From Uliginosibacterium gangwonense DSM 18521 (GTDB taxonomy: Bacteria; Pseudomonadota; Gammaproteobacteria; Burkholderiales; Rhodocyclaceae): a stretch of DNA of 64,000 bases. A model generated the notes under the pieces. That model saw only the letters and a program-made list of their open reading frames with translations, was not told the DNA's origin and did not search any database. The stretch lies in NCBI RefSeq assembly GCF_000373965.1, contig NZ_KB892835.1, forward strand, positions 462,984 through 526,983. The letters run 5' to 3'. Both the position numbers and the translations under genes were made by a program. Of this stretch, positions 1 to 8,810 are shown piece after piece (positions within the stretch are counted from its first letter, which is position 1; each line of letters begins with the position of its first letter).

Positions 1-1396
1 ACATGAGTGAGCTGGCGTAGAAACCGCCGATGCACAAGGCCGACAGGAAGACCATCATGATCAGCCCACGGCTTTCGCTCGGATGCCGCAACGCTGGCCA
101 AAGTCCACGCGCCATCAGCACCAACCAGATCATCAGGCCCGCAAATAGGCCATATTGCCAGATGCGGCCCATGCTGGTGTATTCCAACCCTTGATTACCC
201 AGCCAGAATGCAAAATTTGACCCCAGGCGCAATTGCGAACCAATCCAGCCGCAGGCAATCGAGCCGCCAACAACCAGCAGCAGGGCGTAGAACAAGATGT
301 TCACACCAAGGCGCTGGAAACGTGGTTCCCGGCCAGTCAGTGCGGGGGCAATATAAAGCCCTGTGGCGAGCCATGCAGTGGCAATCCACAGCACGCCAAG
401 TTGCGTATGGATGGTACGGCTCACCGTGTAGGGGAGTATTTCGGCTAGCGGGAAGCCAAAGAAGCTACGCCCTTCGACTGCATAGTGCGCGGTCAGCGCC
501 CCCATCCCTACCTGTAGCAGCAAAAGTGCGATGACCACGTAGAAATACTTGATGGTGGCACGCATTGATGGAGTAGGGCTCAGGTTGAAGAGGGGATCAG
601 CCTTTGGCGGTGTGGGATCAGCCTCTTCGCGGTGCGCGTTGTGATACACGATCATCCCGGCTATGGCGGCGATTAGGAGCACCACGCTGACAATCGACCA
701 GATGCCGTTACCTGGAGTCGGTATATTGTCAATCAGCGGTTCGTGGGGCCAATTGCTGGTGTATGACATATGCGTCATGCCAGGACGATCTGTGGCGGCG
801 GACCATGCCGACCAGAAGAAGAACGCCGGTAGGGCGGCAAGATCCTGTGGGTCGCGTAGCGTGGCGGGCACCATCGCGTAAGCGTCACGTAGCTTGTCGA
901 GGCTCGGGTCGTCGCCAAAAAGCCGAGTGTAGTGTGTGGCCAGGGTGCGCACCGCAGCCGCGCGTGCCGGGCTCAGGGTGAGCGTGCCGGTCGTGGCGTC
1001 ATAAGTATTGGCGCGCATCTCGCGCTTGGTAAGTTCCCCCACAGCACCCTGTTCCGCAGCGTCAAGCTGGTCGAAGAGCTTGCCGTAACGTTGTTGCGCA
1101 AGGTTGTCGCGCAGGGCGAGAATTTCTCGATGCAGCCAATCGGCGGACCAGTCCGGCGCCACGTAGCTGCCGTGCCCCCATACTGAACCAAGTTGCTGCC
1201 CGCCTGCTTCCAGCCAGGCTTGTTGCCCCTGCATGATCTGCTCTGGGCCGAAGATCTCGCTGCCGTCGCTACTCACCACATGCTGCGGAATGGGCGGTGC
1301 CGCAAGGTAAATCTCGCGCCCGATCCAGCCCAGCGCGGCAAACGAAAGAAAGAAGATGACGGCGAGCCATCGCCAGAGATTGCGGTGCGATTCCAT
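1..1396 (-). CDS. norB: Nitric oxide reductase, quinol-dependent large subunit (qNorB), 5' part
   Basis: Only the first 465 codons are in the window; the 3' end lies beyond position 1. The start ATG (complement of 1394-1396) follows an AGGAG 10 nt upstream. The product begins MESHRNLWRWLAVIFF, an N-terminal membrane helix. A periplasmic segment with GPEQIMQGQQAWLEAGGQQ and GSVWGHGSYVAPDW follows, as is usual for single-subunit NorB, which carries its own N-terminal extension instead of using cytochrome NorC. Further helices include YFYVVIALLLLQVGMGALTA and SRTIHTQLGVLWIATAWLA, the latter with a haem/metal-site type His. The family reduces nitric oxide to nitrous oxide in the inner membrane with electrons from quinol, for detoxification or denitrification. 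Full-length proteins are about 750-770 residues, so over a third is missing here. Regulation by NsrR is likely (see the operators upstream). Confidence 0.93.
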   Translation of the reverse strand, partial: MESHRNLWRWLAVIFFLSFAALGWIGREIYLAAPPIPQHVVSSDGSEIFGPEQIMQGQQAWLEAGGQQLGSVWGHGSYVAPDWSADWLHREILALRDNLAQQRYGKLFDQLDAAEQGAVGELTKREMRANTYDATTGTLTLSPARAAAVRTLATHYTRLFGDDPSLDKLRDAYAMVPATLRDPQDLAALPAFFFWSAWSAATDRPGMTHMSYTSNWPHEPLIDNIPTPGNGIWSIVSVVLLIAAIAGMIVYHNAHREEADPTPPKADPLFNLSPTPSMRATIKYFYVVIALLLLQVGMGALTAHYAVEGRSFFGFPLAEILPYTVSRTIHTQLGVLWIATAWLATGLYIAPALTGREPRFQRLGVNILFYALLLVVGGSIACGWIGSQLRLGSNFAFWLGNQGLEYTSMGRIWQYGLFAGLMIWLVLMARGLWPALRHPSESRGLIMMVFLSALCIGGFYASSLM

Positions 1397-1424
1397 GTCA
1401 GATGTTCTCCTGAGAGGTATTCAT

Positions 1425-1447
1425 AAGATGCATGGTACGTGCATCTT
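1425..1447. promoter_or_regulatory. NsrR-like operator 1 upstream of norB
   Basis: An 11-1-11 inverted repeat. The left half is AAGATGCATGG and the right half, read on the other strand, is AAGATGCACGT; the outer 8 bases are perfectly symmetric. The known enterobacterial NsrR half-site is AAGATGCYTTT, so AAGATGC is matched in both arms. It lies about 30-50 nt before the norB start codon and overlaps the predicted -10 element. NsrR is a nitric-oxide-sensing iron-sulfur repressor; no nsrR gene is in the window. Confidence 0.72.
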
Positions 1448-1460
1448 TTAAAAGATTCAA
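1432..1460 (-). promoter_or_regulatory. Predicted sigma-70 promoter of norB
   Basis: Read on the minus strand, TTGAAT (complement of 1455-1460) and TACCAT (complement of 1432-1437) are separated by 17 nt. This places a start about 30 nt before the norB ATG. Both hexamers lie inside the two NsrR-like repeats. Confidence 0.45.
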
Positions 1461-1474
1461 GAAAAATACATCTT
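1452..1474. promoter_or_regulatory. NsrR-like operator 2 upstream of norB
   Basis: A second 23-bp 11-1-11 repeat, starting 27 bp after the first. Its halves are AAGATTCAAGA and, on the other strand, AAGATGTATTT. It is weaker than site 1 in one arm, while the other arm keeps AAGATGT-ATTT close to the NsrR half-site. It overlaps the predicted -35 element, so occupancy of both sites should block RNA polymerase. Confidence 0.55.
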
Positions 1475-1729
1475 TAAGGCGTCGCATGGACCCTGAGCAT
1501 GGCAGGAACAGCCGTACAGGGGAAATTCAAAGTAGTGAGCTAAAACCCTTATTCGAAAAGGGGTGTCGTCAAGGGAGGCGAGAAGATTACCCTCACAAAT
1601 GCACGCTCAGTGGGGGACGTTGAAGTCGTTCACTGTGGGTTTGGCGGAACCCGCACACTGCGGGGTCGCAATGAAAAGCTGGCTTGGTTTTTGGGGGCTA
1701 GCCGATTGGATCGGCCAGCCCTTCAGAGG
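1475..1729. other. Intergenic stretch between norB operators and the porin
   Basis: No credible gene was seen. The only short open frames lack a ribosome binding site and family resemblance. The right end carries the hairpin described at 1695-1721. Confidence 0.5.
1695..1721 (-). terminator. Hairpin downstream of the porin gene
   Basis: An 11-bp stem (GGGCTAGCCGA with TCGGCCAGCCC, one mismatch) and a 5-nt loop directly after the porin stop codon. No U-tract follows on the minus strand, so this is a transcript-end hairpin of uncertain terminator strength. Confidence 0.35.
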
Positions 1730-2911
1730 CTAGAAGTTGTAGTGGAATGAAGTCTGGATACGGTTGTATTTGCCGGATTCGCCACTGCTGAGCTTGCGCT
1801 GTGCATGGGCAAATTCCAGACCGAGGTCGAAGTTCTTGGCGGGCGACCAGATCACATTGGCAAATGCTTCATTGACAGTATGGTTGGCTGCATGGCCGAC
1901 TGCATCCCGGTACTGGTTGCCCAGGCTGGTGTGGCCATAGATGAGGTTGGTGCGAATCTTGGGGGACCAACGATGCTGCCAGCCCGCCGTCACAGCCTTA
2001 ACTGTGGTCAGCCTGATATCCGAGTTGGATACGATTTCCTTGTTGTAATTGGCATCTTCAACATACTGGCTGATCCCTTTCCCTGCGGTAACGAGGCCTT
2101 GCAGGAGGTCAGAGTCAGTAATCTTGATCGCCGCCCCAACACTTGCGCCAAAACCGTATTTGGTTTTTGACGTAGAATCGGTCGTGCCACTCGGAATCGT
2201 TTCATGTGCCAATTGGTTGCCGATTGCACGCACTGAAGCAGAGCCCCAGTTGCCGTCCAAAAGCCAGGCTGCGGTGACGGCAGGGGCTTTGATCACTGAG
2301 TTATCAACCGGGTTTTCCGGTACTTCCACGGCAACGGCAAATTTGCCCACCGAGCTGGGCGCCGTGGTATAGCGCACCTGGGGCTCGCGGGTGGAAGCAA
2401 GGCTGCCCGAACCGTTGAAGTCAACGGTTTCCGGAATGGATTCATTGCTGCGGAACAGGCTCCAGGTCTGGCCTGCAAGCAAGCTCCCCCAATCGGATGT
2501 CAAATTGCCATAGGCATGGCGCAGGCGGAATTTGCTGCCCACAAAATCGCCTTCAAGTACGGTATTCAATTTGCCGATATCGGTCGGCGTAAAGCTCTTG
2601 AAGCCAAAACGCGAGGTTTGTGCGGTGACGTTGAACTTGCCCTTGCGCGAATCGGTGTTCACGGTGCTCGGGTCGTTTCTGATCCCGATGGAGCCACCGT
2701 CATAGGCCCAGCTACCGGTACCAGCATTCAGATCCTTGATGACATCGACGTGTACATAACCGTAAAAGCCGAGTGAGGTTTCCGTGCCAGGAAGCTTGAA
2801 AGTGCCTGGTTCGTCGCCGCCGACAACAGGTTCGGCAGCATGGACGGACGCAGAAGCGATTGCAGAAAGCGCCAGCGTGACGGCAACAAAGAGGGTCTTC
2901 TTTTTCAACAT
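1730..2911 (-). CDS. Outer-membrane porin of the DcaP-like family
   Basis: The 393-residue product has a clear signal peptide (MLKKKTLFVAVTLALSAIASASVHA, likely cleaved before AEP) and ends in the aromatic residue Phe (SFHYNF) as outer-membrane beta-barrels do. Family marks include GFYGYVHVDVIKD near the mature N-terminus, TSRFGFKSFTP, RLRHAYG, AGQTWSLF, PETVDFNG and REPQVRYTT, the pattern of DcaP-type trimeric channels. Characterised members take up small anionic solutes such as dicarboxylates. The gene follows cysB on the same strand but is separated by a strong terminator, so it has its own promoter. Its place beside the sulfate importer and cysB suggests uptake of a sulfur source such as sulfate or organosulfonates; that is inference from context only. 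Confidence 0.82.
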   Translation of the reverse strand: MLKKKTLFVAVTLALSAIASASVHAAEPVVGGDEPGTFKLPGTETSLGFYGYVHVDVIKDLNAGTGSWAYDGGSIGIRNDPSTVNTDSRKGKFNVTAQTSRFGFKSFTPTDIGKLNTVLEGDFVGSKFRLRHAYGNLTSDWGSLLAGQTWSLFRSNESIPETVDFNGSGSLASTREPQVRYTTAPSSVGKFAVAVEVPENPVDNSVIKAPAVTAAWLLDGNWGSASVRAIGNQLAHETIPSGTTDSTSKTKYGFGASVGAAIKITDSDLLQGLVTAGKGISQYVEDANYNKEIVSNSDIRLTTVKAVTAGWQHRWSPKIRTNLIYGHTSLGNQYRDAVGHAANHTVNEAFANVIWSPAKNFDLGLEFAHAQRKLSSGESGKYNRIQTSFHYNF

Positions 2912-3024
2912 TATTTGCTCTGCCTGAATGATGAGAGGATGAGTGACGGTGTATCCATTTAGAGTTTTTGGATTGACCGTTCGTGCAAATCCTAATCAAA
3001 GCAGCGCGTGGGCTGAACGATTTA

Positions 3025-3046
3025 ATGCCTATATCCATCTAGGCAT
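3025..3046. promoter_or_regulatory. Small inverted repeat in the porin promoter region
   Basis: A 7-bp inverted repeat ATGCCTA / TAGGCAT with an 8-nt spacer, about 115 bp before the porin start. It lies inside an AT-rich stretch that also offers TTGAAA as a possible -35 on the minus strand. It may be an operator; the cognate regulator is unknown. Confidence 0.25.
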
Positions 3047-3088
3047 AAAGGGCAAAATAAATGTTATTTCAAGCTGTAGTTTTTATAC

Positions 3089-3134
3089 AAAAGAAAAGAG
3101 GCTTATCGTGCCTGGGCGGCGCGCGATAAGCCTC
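3089..3134 (-). terminator. Intrinsic terminator after cysB
   Basis: A perfect 11-bp stem (GAGGCTTATCG / CGATAAGCCTC) with a 15-nt loop. On the minus strand it is followed by TTTTCTTTTG. It ends the cysTWA-cysB transcript and insulates the porin. Confidence 0.85.
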
Positions 3135-3147
3135 AATGGGAGGAGAA

Positions 3148-4089
3148 TCAATCGTATCCGTTCTCTCGATGAGGAGCGATGGCAGCACGCACGTTCGTTT
3201 CGGTCAGCTCTTTGGCGCAGAGCTCAATAAACCGATATGCATAACCGCGCAGATAGTGCCCGCGCCTGACGGCGATCAGGGTGGTGTTGCGTGAGAAGAT
3301 ATGCGAAGCATCAATCAGCCTGAGATCCTGGTCTTTCTCCGGATTGAACGCTCCAGGTGCAATGATGCCGATGCCCAGGCCCAGCTCCACGTATGATTTG
3401 ATGACATCTGCATCGAGTGCGGACATCACGATATCGGGTGACAGGCCCGCAGTGGAGAAGGCCTTGTCAATCTTGGCGCGGCCCGTGAATCCCGCGTGAT
3501 AGGTAATCAGTGGATACTCTGCCAACGCTTCAATGGTCAGGCTGGGCAGGTCCAGTAGCGGATGGCCTGCTGGTACAAGCACCGCATGGTGCCAGTCATA
3601 ATAGGGAAAGGTGACCAGTTCGGTTTCGCCCGCGAGCGACTCTGTGGCGATTCCGATGTCGGCATCGCCCGAGAGCAATTGCTGAACGATTTCTTGCGGG
3701 CTGCCTTGGTGCAAGGCCAGGTGAACCTTGGGGTATTCCTGCTTGAACTGTGTTACCACCTGCGGCAAGGCGTAGCGGGCCTGGGTATGCGTGGTGACTA
3801 CGGTAAGTTGGCCCTGGTCGCGCTGTGTGAATTGATCCGCCAGTTTTTTGATGTTGCGCGCATCCAGCAGCATGCGTTCGACAATAACAACGAGTTCCTT
3901 GCCCGGTTCGGTCAGCCCGAGCAGACGTTTGCCGCGCCGGATAAAGAGTTCCACGCCCAATTCATCTTCCAGATCCTTGATGTGTTTGGATACGCCGGGC
4001 TGCGAAGTAAACAGTGCGTTGGCGACTTCGGTCAGGTTGAAGTTTTGGCGAACCGTTTCACGCACGATACGGAGTTGTTGAAAATTCAT
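3148..4089 (-). CDS. cysB: CysB, LysR-type activator of sulfur assimilation
   Basis: The 313-residue product is a LysR-family protein. It has an N-terminal winged helix-turn-helix (MNFQQLRIVRETVRQNFNLT then ANALFTSQPGVSKHIKDLE) and a C-terminal ligand-binding domain (TTHTQARYALP, ALHQGSPQEI, GDADIGIATE). These segments are those of CysB/Cbl, which bind N-acetylserine or O-acetylserine as inducer and sulfate or thiosulfate as anti-inducer. It starts only 2 nt after the cysA stop codon, so it is the last gene of a cysT-cysW-cysA-cysB operon, an order known in betaproteobacteria. It probably activates its own operon and perhaps the divergent cysteine genes. A strong terminator follows. Confusion with Cbl is possible, but the operon context favours CysB. 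Confidence 0.93.
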   Translation of the reverse strand: MNFQQLRIVRETVRQNFNLTEVANALFTSQPGVSKHIKDLEDELGVELFIRRGKRLLGLTEPGKELVVIVERMLLDARNIKKLADQFTQRDQGQLTVVTTHTQARYALPQVVTQFKQEYPKVHLALHQGSPQEIVQQLLSGDADIGIATESLAGETELVTFPYYDWHHAVLVPAGHPLLDLPSLTIEALAEYPLITYHAGFTGRAKIDKAFSTAGLSPDIVMSALDADVIKSYVELGLGIGIIAPGAFNPEKDQDLRLIDASHIFSRNTTLIAVRRGHYLRGYAYRFIELCAKELTETNVRAAIAPHRENGYD

Positions 4090-4091
4090 GT

Positions 4092-5198
4092 TTAGATTCC
4101 CGCTGCAATGTAGTGATCGGCTGCCACCGGCTTGGTTTGCTCAAATACCTTGAGGCGTGAAGGCACCAGACGCACCGCCTGCCCCCCTTTCAGTTGCAAT
4201 GCAATCAGGCGGTCGAGTGGAATTTCCACTTCATGGTGATGGATCTGCTGTGCATCCTCGCGCTCCAGTTCTACCTTGGCGGTAATGCCAAAAGCTTGAA
4301 TCCTGGAGATCGTGGCGAGAATGCCGTGGCTTGCCTGAATGTTGGTGTCGATATCCAATTCATGTGGGCGTGCAAAGGCGATGACTTCGGCACCGGGGCG
4401 GATCGCATCGTCAGGATTATTCACGCGCTGCTCCCCTACTTCAAGCTCGCCTTGGCCCGCACGACCATGGAAGAGATTGACCGAGCCCAGGAAGCTATAT
4501 ACGAAGGGTGTTTTCGGGGCATTCCACACTTCTTCCGGCGTGCCGATCTGTTCTACGCTACCGTGGTTCATCAGGACTACGCGGTCGGATACCTCTAGTG
4601 CTTCTTCCTGGTCGTGCGTGACGAAAATGCTGGTGATATGCAGTTCATCATGCAGTTTGCGTAACCAGCGACGCAATTCCTTGCGCACTTTAGCGTCCAG
4701 CGCACCGAAGGGTTCATCCAGCAGCAGCACACGCGGTTCTACGGCCAGTGCTCGTGCCAAGGCAATACGCTGGCGTTGCCCACCTGAGAGCTGTGCAGGG
4801 AAGCGATCAGCCAGCCAATCCAGTTGCACCAGTTTGAGCAGATCGGTGACTTTCTTGCGGATGATCTCTTCGCTTGGGCGCTTACTGCGCGGTTTGACGC
4901 GCAAACCGAAGGCGATATTGTCGAATACGCTCATGTGGCGAAAGAGCGCGTAATGCTGGAAGACGAAACCGACCTGTCGATCCCGCACATGGGTGCCGGA
5001 GGCATCCTGCCCTTCTAGAATGACATTGCCCTGGTCGGCATGCTCCAGACCTGCAATGATCCGCAGCAATGTGGTCTTGCCGCAACCGGAGGGGCCAAGC
5101 AGTGCCACCAGTTCGCCCGTTGGGAAGTCGAGCGAGACATCGTCCAGCGCGACAAAATTGCCGAATTGTTTGCGAATGTTTTGAACTTGGATGCTCAT
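4092..5198 (-). CDS. cysA: Sulfate/thiosulfate ABC transporter ATPase CysA
   Basis: The chosen start, [15 protein letters not shown], gives 368 residues, close to the usual CysA length. Its ATG overlaps the cysW stop as ATGA (5195-5198), which indicates translational coupling; the open frame extends 16 codons further upstream but that part lies inside cysW. Walker A is GPSGCGKTT, the ABC signature [14 protein letters not shown], Walker [13 protein letters not shown] and the switch His is in [13 protein letters not shown]-terminal TOBE-like regulatory domain follows (about residues 240-360). The protein energises sulfate import through CysT and CysW on the cytoplasmic face of the inner membrane. 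Confidence 0.95.
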   Translation of the reverse strand: MSIQVQNIRKQFGNFVALDDVSLDFPTGELVALLGPSGCGKTTLLRIIAGLEHADQGNVILEGQDASGTHVRDRQVGFVFQHYALFRHMSVFDNIAFGLRVKPRSKRPSEEIIRKKVTDLLKLVQLDWLADRFPAQLSGGQRQRIALARALAVEPRVLLLDEPFGALDAKVRKELRRWLRKLHDELHITSIFVTHDQEEALEVSDRVVLMNHGSVEQIGTPEEVWNAPKTPFVYSFLGSVNLFHGRAGQGELEVGEQRVNNPDDAIRPGAEVIAFARPHELDIDTNIQASHGILATISRIQAFGITAKVELEREDAQQIHHHEVEIPLDRLIALQLKGGQAVRLVPSRLKVFEQTKPVAADHYIAAGI

Positions 5199-6109
5199 GA
5201 TGCAGATTCCTGTTGGTGGTCGCGGGCATTGAGTGCTGCACGCCATTCGATCAAGGTTTTCAGTACCAAAGTGACCAGGGCCAGTAGTGCCAACAATGAG
5301 GCCACGGCAAACGCAGCCGCGAACTGGTACTCGTTGTAAAGAATTTCAATCTGCAAGGGCATGGTGTTGGTGATGCCGCGAATATGGCCAGAGACTACGC
5401 TGACGGCGCCAAACTCCCCCATTGCCCGTGCATTACACAGCACGACCCCATAAATCAGGCCCCATTTGATATTGGGCAGCGTGACGTGCCAGAAGGTCTG
5501 CCAACCGTTGGCGCCGAGCACGATGGCTGCCTCTTCCTCCTCTTTGCCCTGAGCCTGCATGAGGGGAATCAGTTCGCGGGCCACAAAGGGGAAGGTGACG
5601 AATACCGTGGCGAGCACGATTCCTGGCACGGCAAACACAATCTTCAGGTCGTGAGCGTCCAACCACGGCCCAAGCAAGCCTTGGGCACCAAATAGCAGAA
5701 CGTACACCAAGCCCGCCACGACTGGCGAGACTGAAAACGGCAGATCAATCAGCGTGATGAGGAATTGCTTGGCACGAAACTCAAATTTGGCAATGGCCCA
5801 TGCCGCTGCAACACCGAATACCAGATTCAATGGGACGGCGATGACAGCGGCAATCAAGGTGAGCTTGATGGACGCCAAGGCATCATCTTCTGTGATTGCC
5901 GCCAGATAGACATCCCAGCCCTTTTTGAAGGCTTCGACAAAGACTGTTGCCAGCGGCAGAAGCAGGAATCCGGCAAAGAATGCCAGGGATATTCCCAGAA
6001 TGCTCCACTTCACCCAGGGGCGATCACGGGTAGCCGGATTGTCTTCGTAATGCCGGGCAGGGGACAACGAGGCCACCTGGGCGGCATTCAAGCTTGTGGC
6101 GCCACTCAT
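5195..6109 (-). CDS. cysW: Sulfate ABC transporter permease CysW
   Basis: A 304-residue inner-membrane permease with about six helices (for example [20 protein letters not shown] and [20 protein letters not shown]). It carries the EAA-type coupling loop ending [19 protein letters not shown] that contacts Cys[20 protein letters not shown] and [14 protein letters not shown] are typical of CysW. It starts immediately after the cysT stop codon and overlaps cysA by 4 nt. With CysT it forms the channel of the sulfate importer. No periplasmic sulfate-binding protein gene is adjacent, so Sbp or CysP must be encoded elsewhere. Confidence 0.94.
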   Translation of the reverse strand: MSGATSLNAAQVASLSPARHYEDNPATRDRPWVKWSILGISLAFFAGFLLLPLATVFVEAFKKGWDVYLAAITEDDALASIKLTLIAAVIAVPLNLVFGVAAAWAIAKFEFRAKQFLITLIDLPFSVSPVVAGLVYVLLFGAQGLLGPWLDAHDLKIVFAVPGIVLATVFVTFPFVARELIPLMQAQGKEEEEAAIVLGANGWQTFWHVTLPNIKWGLIYGVVLCNARAMGEFGAVSVVSGHIRGITNTMPLQIEILYNEYQFAAAFAVASLLALLALVTLVLKTLIEWRAALNARDHQQESAS

Positions 6110-6946
6110 TTAGATTTTCCTCCCGATACGGCGAGCAGACCAAGCCTGCAAACTATTGATGATGAAAAGTAGGATAAAAGAGGCGATCAGCATGACGGCG
6201 GCAATCCCCGTGGCACCGGTGTAGTCGTATTGCTCCAGTTTGGTGATGATCATCAAGGGGGCAATCTCCGACACCATGGGGATGTTGCCCGCAATGAAAA
6301 TGACTGAGCCATATTCGCCTACTGCACGCGCAAAGGCCAAGGCAAAGCCGGTCAGCAGGGCGGGTAACAGCGTGGGGAAGATCACCATGCGAAAAATCTG
6401 CCAGCGCTGGGCCCCCAGGCTGGTGGCGGCTTCTTCAAGCTCTACCTCCAGGTCTTCGAGCACAGGCTGAACGGTGCGTACAATGAATGGCAAACCGATA
6501 AAGATCAACGCAATCAGCACCCCTGCCGGGGTAAATGCAATCCGGATGCCGTGATCCGCAGCCAGACTGCCAACCCAGCCTTTTGGGGAATAGATCGCGG
6601 TGAGTGCGATGCCTGCCACCGCAGTGGGCAGGGCAAAGGGCAGATCAATCAGCGAGTCGACGATCTTGCGCCCAGGGAAGCGATAGCGTACCAGTGACCA
6701 TGCCAGGAGCAAGCCGAAAACGGCATTGATGGCAGCCGCGAGGAGCGCTGCGCCAAAAGAGAGGCGGAAGGACGCCAGTACGCGGGGCGCCGTGGCGATG
6801 GCGACAAAGTGTTCCCAACCGCCGCTGGCTGTTTTGACAAAAACAGTGGAGAGCGGAATCAGCACCAAAAGCGATAGATATAGCAGGGTGTAGCCCAGCG
6901 TGAGGCGAAACCCTGGGAGTACCTGATGACGGGGAAGCGAAGCCAT
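6110..6946 (-). CDS. cysT: Sulfate ABC transporter permease CysT (CysU)
   Basis: A 278-residue inner-membrane protein, first gene of the cysTWA-cysB operon. It begins [19 protein letters not shown], then membrane helices ([18 protein letters not shown] and others). The motif [18 protein letters not shown] and the coupling loop [21 protein letters not shown] are typical of CysT/CysU. AAGG lies 9 nt before the ATG. The upstream intergenic region is AT-rich, without a strong -35 element, as expected for a CysB-activated promoter. It partners CysW in the transmembrane channel. Confidence 0.94.
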   Translation of the reverse strand: MASLPRHQVLPGFRLTLGYTLLYLSLLVLIPLSTVFVKTASGGWEHFVAIATAPRVLASFRLSFGAALLAAAINAVFGLLLAWSLVRYRFPGRKIVDSLIDLPFALPTAVAGIALTAIYSPKGWVGSLAADHGIRIAFTPAGVLIALIFIGLPFIVRTVQPVLEDLEVELEEAATSLGAQRWQIFRMVIFPTLLPALLTGFALAFARAVGEYGSVIFIAGNIPMVSEIAPLMIITKLEQYDYTGATGIAAVMLIASFILLFIINSLQAWSARRIGRKI

Positions 6947-7235
6947 TTTCTGTTGCCTTATAAGTAATGGCGGTAGTTTATTGATGTGCTTATATGCGGC
7001 GAACTAATAAAAAGTGAGTTTCTTATTTCAAAACTAAGTAAGGCCGTGTTCTGGATATGGGGGACAAATCCAGGAGTCAGCGATTTGGCCAGGGCTTTAT
7101 CAGGAATCTGAATATAGGAACAATTTTTAAATTGTTTTGCTGGCTAAAGACTGCGAATAAGCTGCTACTCATCAGCAAGCCTCACGCCATTGACGTATGA
7201 CGAATGAGGCTTCATGTCCAGTCAAGGAGAGTGTG
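6947..7235. promoter_or_regulatory. Divergent control region between cysTWAB and the rhodanese gene
   Basis: This 289-bp AT-rich spacer separates two divergent sulfur operons. No clean consensus promoter could be fixed on either strand, which suits activator-dependent control, presumably by CysB. It contains the palindrome listed at 7119-7136. Assignment to CysB is inference. Confidence 0.5.
7119..7136. promoter_or_regulatory. Perfect palindrome, candidate operator
   Basis: AACAATTT-TT-AAATTGTT is an 8-bp perfect inverted repeat with a 2-nt centre, 100 bp before the rhodanese start codon. It could be the site of the XRE protein encoded downstream, or of CysB; neither can be decided from sequence. 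Confidence 0.4.
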
Positions 7236-7763
7236 ATGACAACGGCCAATGTGCTTGAAAAAGCGGCGGACAAAGGCGCCCATACACCAACGGTGCTGCC
7301 TGGTGAAGAAGTGTCTGGCAACTCGATAGCGATCTTGAACAAAGCCCGCGAGCGTGCTGCGGAGTTAAACCTACCATTTGCGGGCGGGGTGACGCCGAAT
7401 GAAGCGTGGGCACTGTTCCGCCATGGTGATGCGATCCTGGTGGATATCCGCAGTGCCGAGGAACGCAAGTTCGTCGGCCATGTTCCCGGCACGCTGCATG
7501 TCGCCTGGGCAACGGGTACTTCATTGACCCGCAATCCGCGTTTCTTGCGCGAATTGGAGGCCAAAACCGGCAAGACCCCAATCGTGTTGCTGCTCTGCCG
7601 TAGTGGCAAGCGTTCTGCTCTGGCTGCTGAAGCTGCGGCCAAAACAGGATTCACTAATGTCTTCAATGTGCTCGAAGGTTTTGAGGGGGATCACAACGAG
7701 CAGCAGCAACGCGGTTCGCATAATGGTTGGCGGTTCTGGAATCTACCCTGGGTGCAAGACTGA
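7236..7763 (+). CDS. Rhodanese-like sulfurtransferase
   Basis: The 175-residue protein has one rhodanese domain (about residues 50-165). The active-site loop is CRSGKRS, with the Cys expected to carry persulfide, preceded by ILVDIRSAEER and PGTLHVAW. Start: an ATG 6 nt after AAGGAG (MTTANVLEKAA) is chosen over an earlier in-frame ATG at 7197 that lacks a ribosome site. It opens the plus-strand sulfur operon, 69 nt before cysK. Rhodaneses move sulfane sulfur between thiols, cyanide or protein acceptors. Such a gene is known to accompany Family 2A encapsulins, so a role in loading or unloading the compartment sulfur pool is plausible but inferred. Confidence 0.88.
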   Translation: MTTANVLEKAADKGAHTPTVLPGEEVSGNSIAILNKARERAAELNLPFAGGVTPNEAWALFRHGDAILVDIRSAEERKFVGHVPGTLHVAWATGTSLTRNPRFLRELEAKTGKTPIVLLLCRSGKRSALAAEAAAKTGFTNVFNVLEGFEGDHNEQQQRGSHNGWRFWNLPWVQD

Positions 7764-7832
7764 AGTCTGATCCTTGCATGCCACGCTTCTCGCTCACTCA
7801 TCGTTTTCAAATCGGTTGTTTCGGAGGGAATA

Positions 7833-8810
7833 ATGTCCAAGTGGTTCGCAGATAATTCTTTATCCATCGGCGGCACGCCGCTGGTTCGGCTCAACCGCAT
7901 TACTGCTGGCACCGGGGCCACCGTGTTTGCCAAGATTGAGGGGCGCAATCCCGCCTATTCCGTGAAATGCCGGATTGGTGCAGCCTTGATTGAGGACGCG
8001 GAAAAGCGTGGCCTGCTTGGGCCGGGTAAGGAACTGGTCGAGCCCACCAGCGGCAATACAGGTATTGCTTTGGCATTCGTGGCGGCTGCCCGTGGGATTC
8101 CCATTACGCTGACAATGCCGGAAACCATGAGTGTGGAACGCCGGAAATTGCTCGTGGCATACGGCGCAAAGCTGGCGCTGACCGAGGGCGCCAAGGGCAT
8201 GGCTGGTGCAATTGCCAAGGCCGAGGAAATTGCAGCCTCTGATCCCAGCAAGTATGTGCTGCTGCAACAGTTCAAGAACCCGGCCAACCCTGCCATCCAT
8301 GAAAAAACGACCGGCCCGGAAATCTGGGACGCGACCGATGGTGCGGTGGATATCGTCGTGTCGGGCGTGGGCACGGGGGGCACCATTACCGGGGTATCTC
8401 GCTTCATCAAGAAAACCAAGGGCAAGGCGATCACTTCGGTGGCGGTGGAGCCCGCCTCCAGCCCGGTGTTGACGCAGACCCGCAATGGCGAACCTGCCAA
8501 ACCCGGCCCACATAAGATTCAAGGTATTGGCGCAGGCTTTGTTCCGGCTGTGCTGGATTTGTCGCTCGTGGATGTGGTTGAGCAGGTGAGCAACGAAGAG
8601 GCGCTTGAATATGCGCGTCGCTTAGCCCGCGAAGAGGGCATCCTCTCTGGCATCTCCAGCGGAGCGGCCGCTGCTGCAGCGGTACGCTTGGCACAGCGCC
8701 CGGAAAATGCTGGCAAGACTATCGTTGCCATTTTGCCGGATTCGGGTGAACGCTATTTGAGTTCCGTGCTGTTTGAAGGGCTCTTTGATGCTGCGGGCTT
8801 GGCCGTATGA
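7833..8810 (+). CDS. cysK: Cysteine synthase A (O-acetylserine sulfhydrylase)
   Basis: This 325-residue PLP enzyme makes cysteine from O-acetylserine and sulfide. The PLP lysine lies in SVKCRIGA (Lys45). The substrate loop is [12 protein letters not shown], the phosphate-binding glycine loop [13 protein letters not shown], and the C-terminal part contains [10 protein letters not shown]. All closely match the A-type isozyme. A strong GGAGG site precedes the ATG. The stop codon overlaps the start of the serine acetyltransferase (8807-8810, ATGA), so the two partners of the cysteine synthase complex should be made in step. The order CysK, acetyltransferase, encapsulin mirrors srpG-srpH-srpI of the Synechococcus plasmid pANL. 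Confidence 0.96.
   Translation: MSKWFADNSLSIGGTPLVRLNRITAGTGATVFAKIEGRNPAYSVKCRIGAALIEDAEKRGLLGPGKELVEPTSGNTGIALAFVAAARGIPITLTMPETMSVERRKLLVAYGAKLALTEGAKGMAGAIAKAEEIAASDPSKYVLLQQFKNPANPAIHEKTTGPEIWDATDGAVDIVVSGVGTGGTITGVSRFIKKTKGKAITSVAVEPASSPVLTQTRNGEPAKPGPHKIQGIGAGFVPAVLDLSLVDVVEQVSNEEALEYARRLAREEGILSGISSGAAAAAAVRLAQRPENAGKTIVAILPDSGERYLSSVLFEGLFDAAGLAV

Noticed and set aside
3148..4089. Considered as Cbl, the sulfonate regulator
   Set aside because: The operon with cysTWA and the general sequence fit CysB better, although the two families are close.
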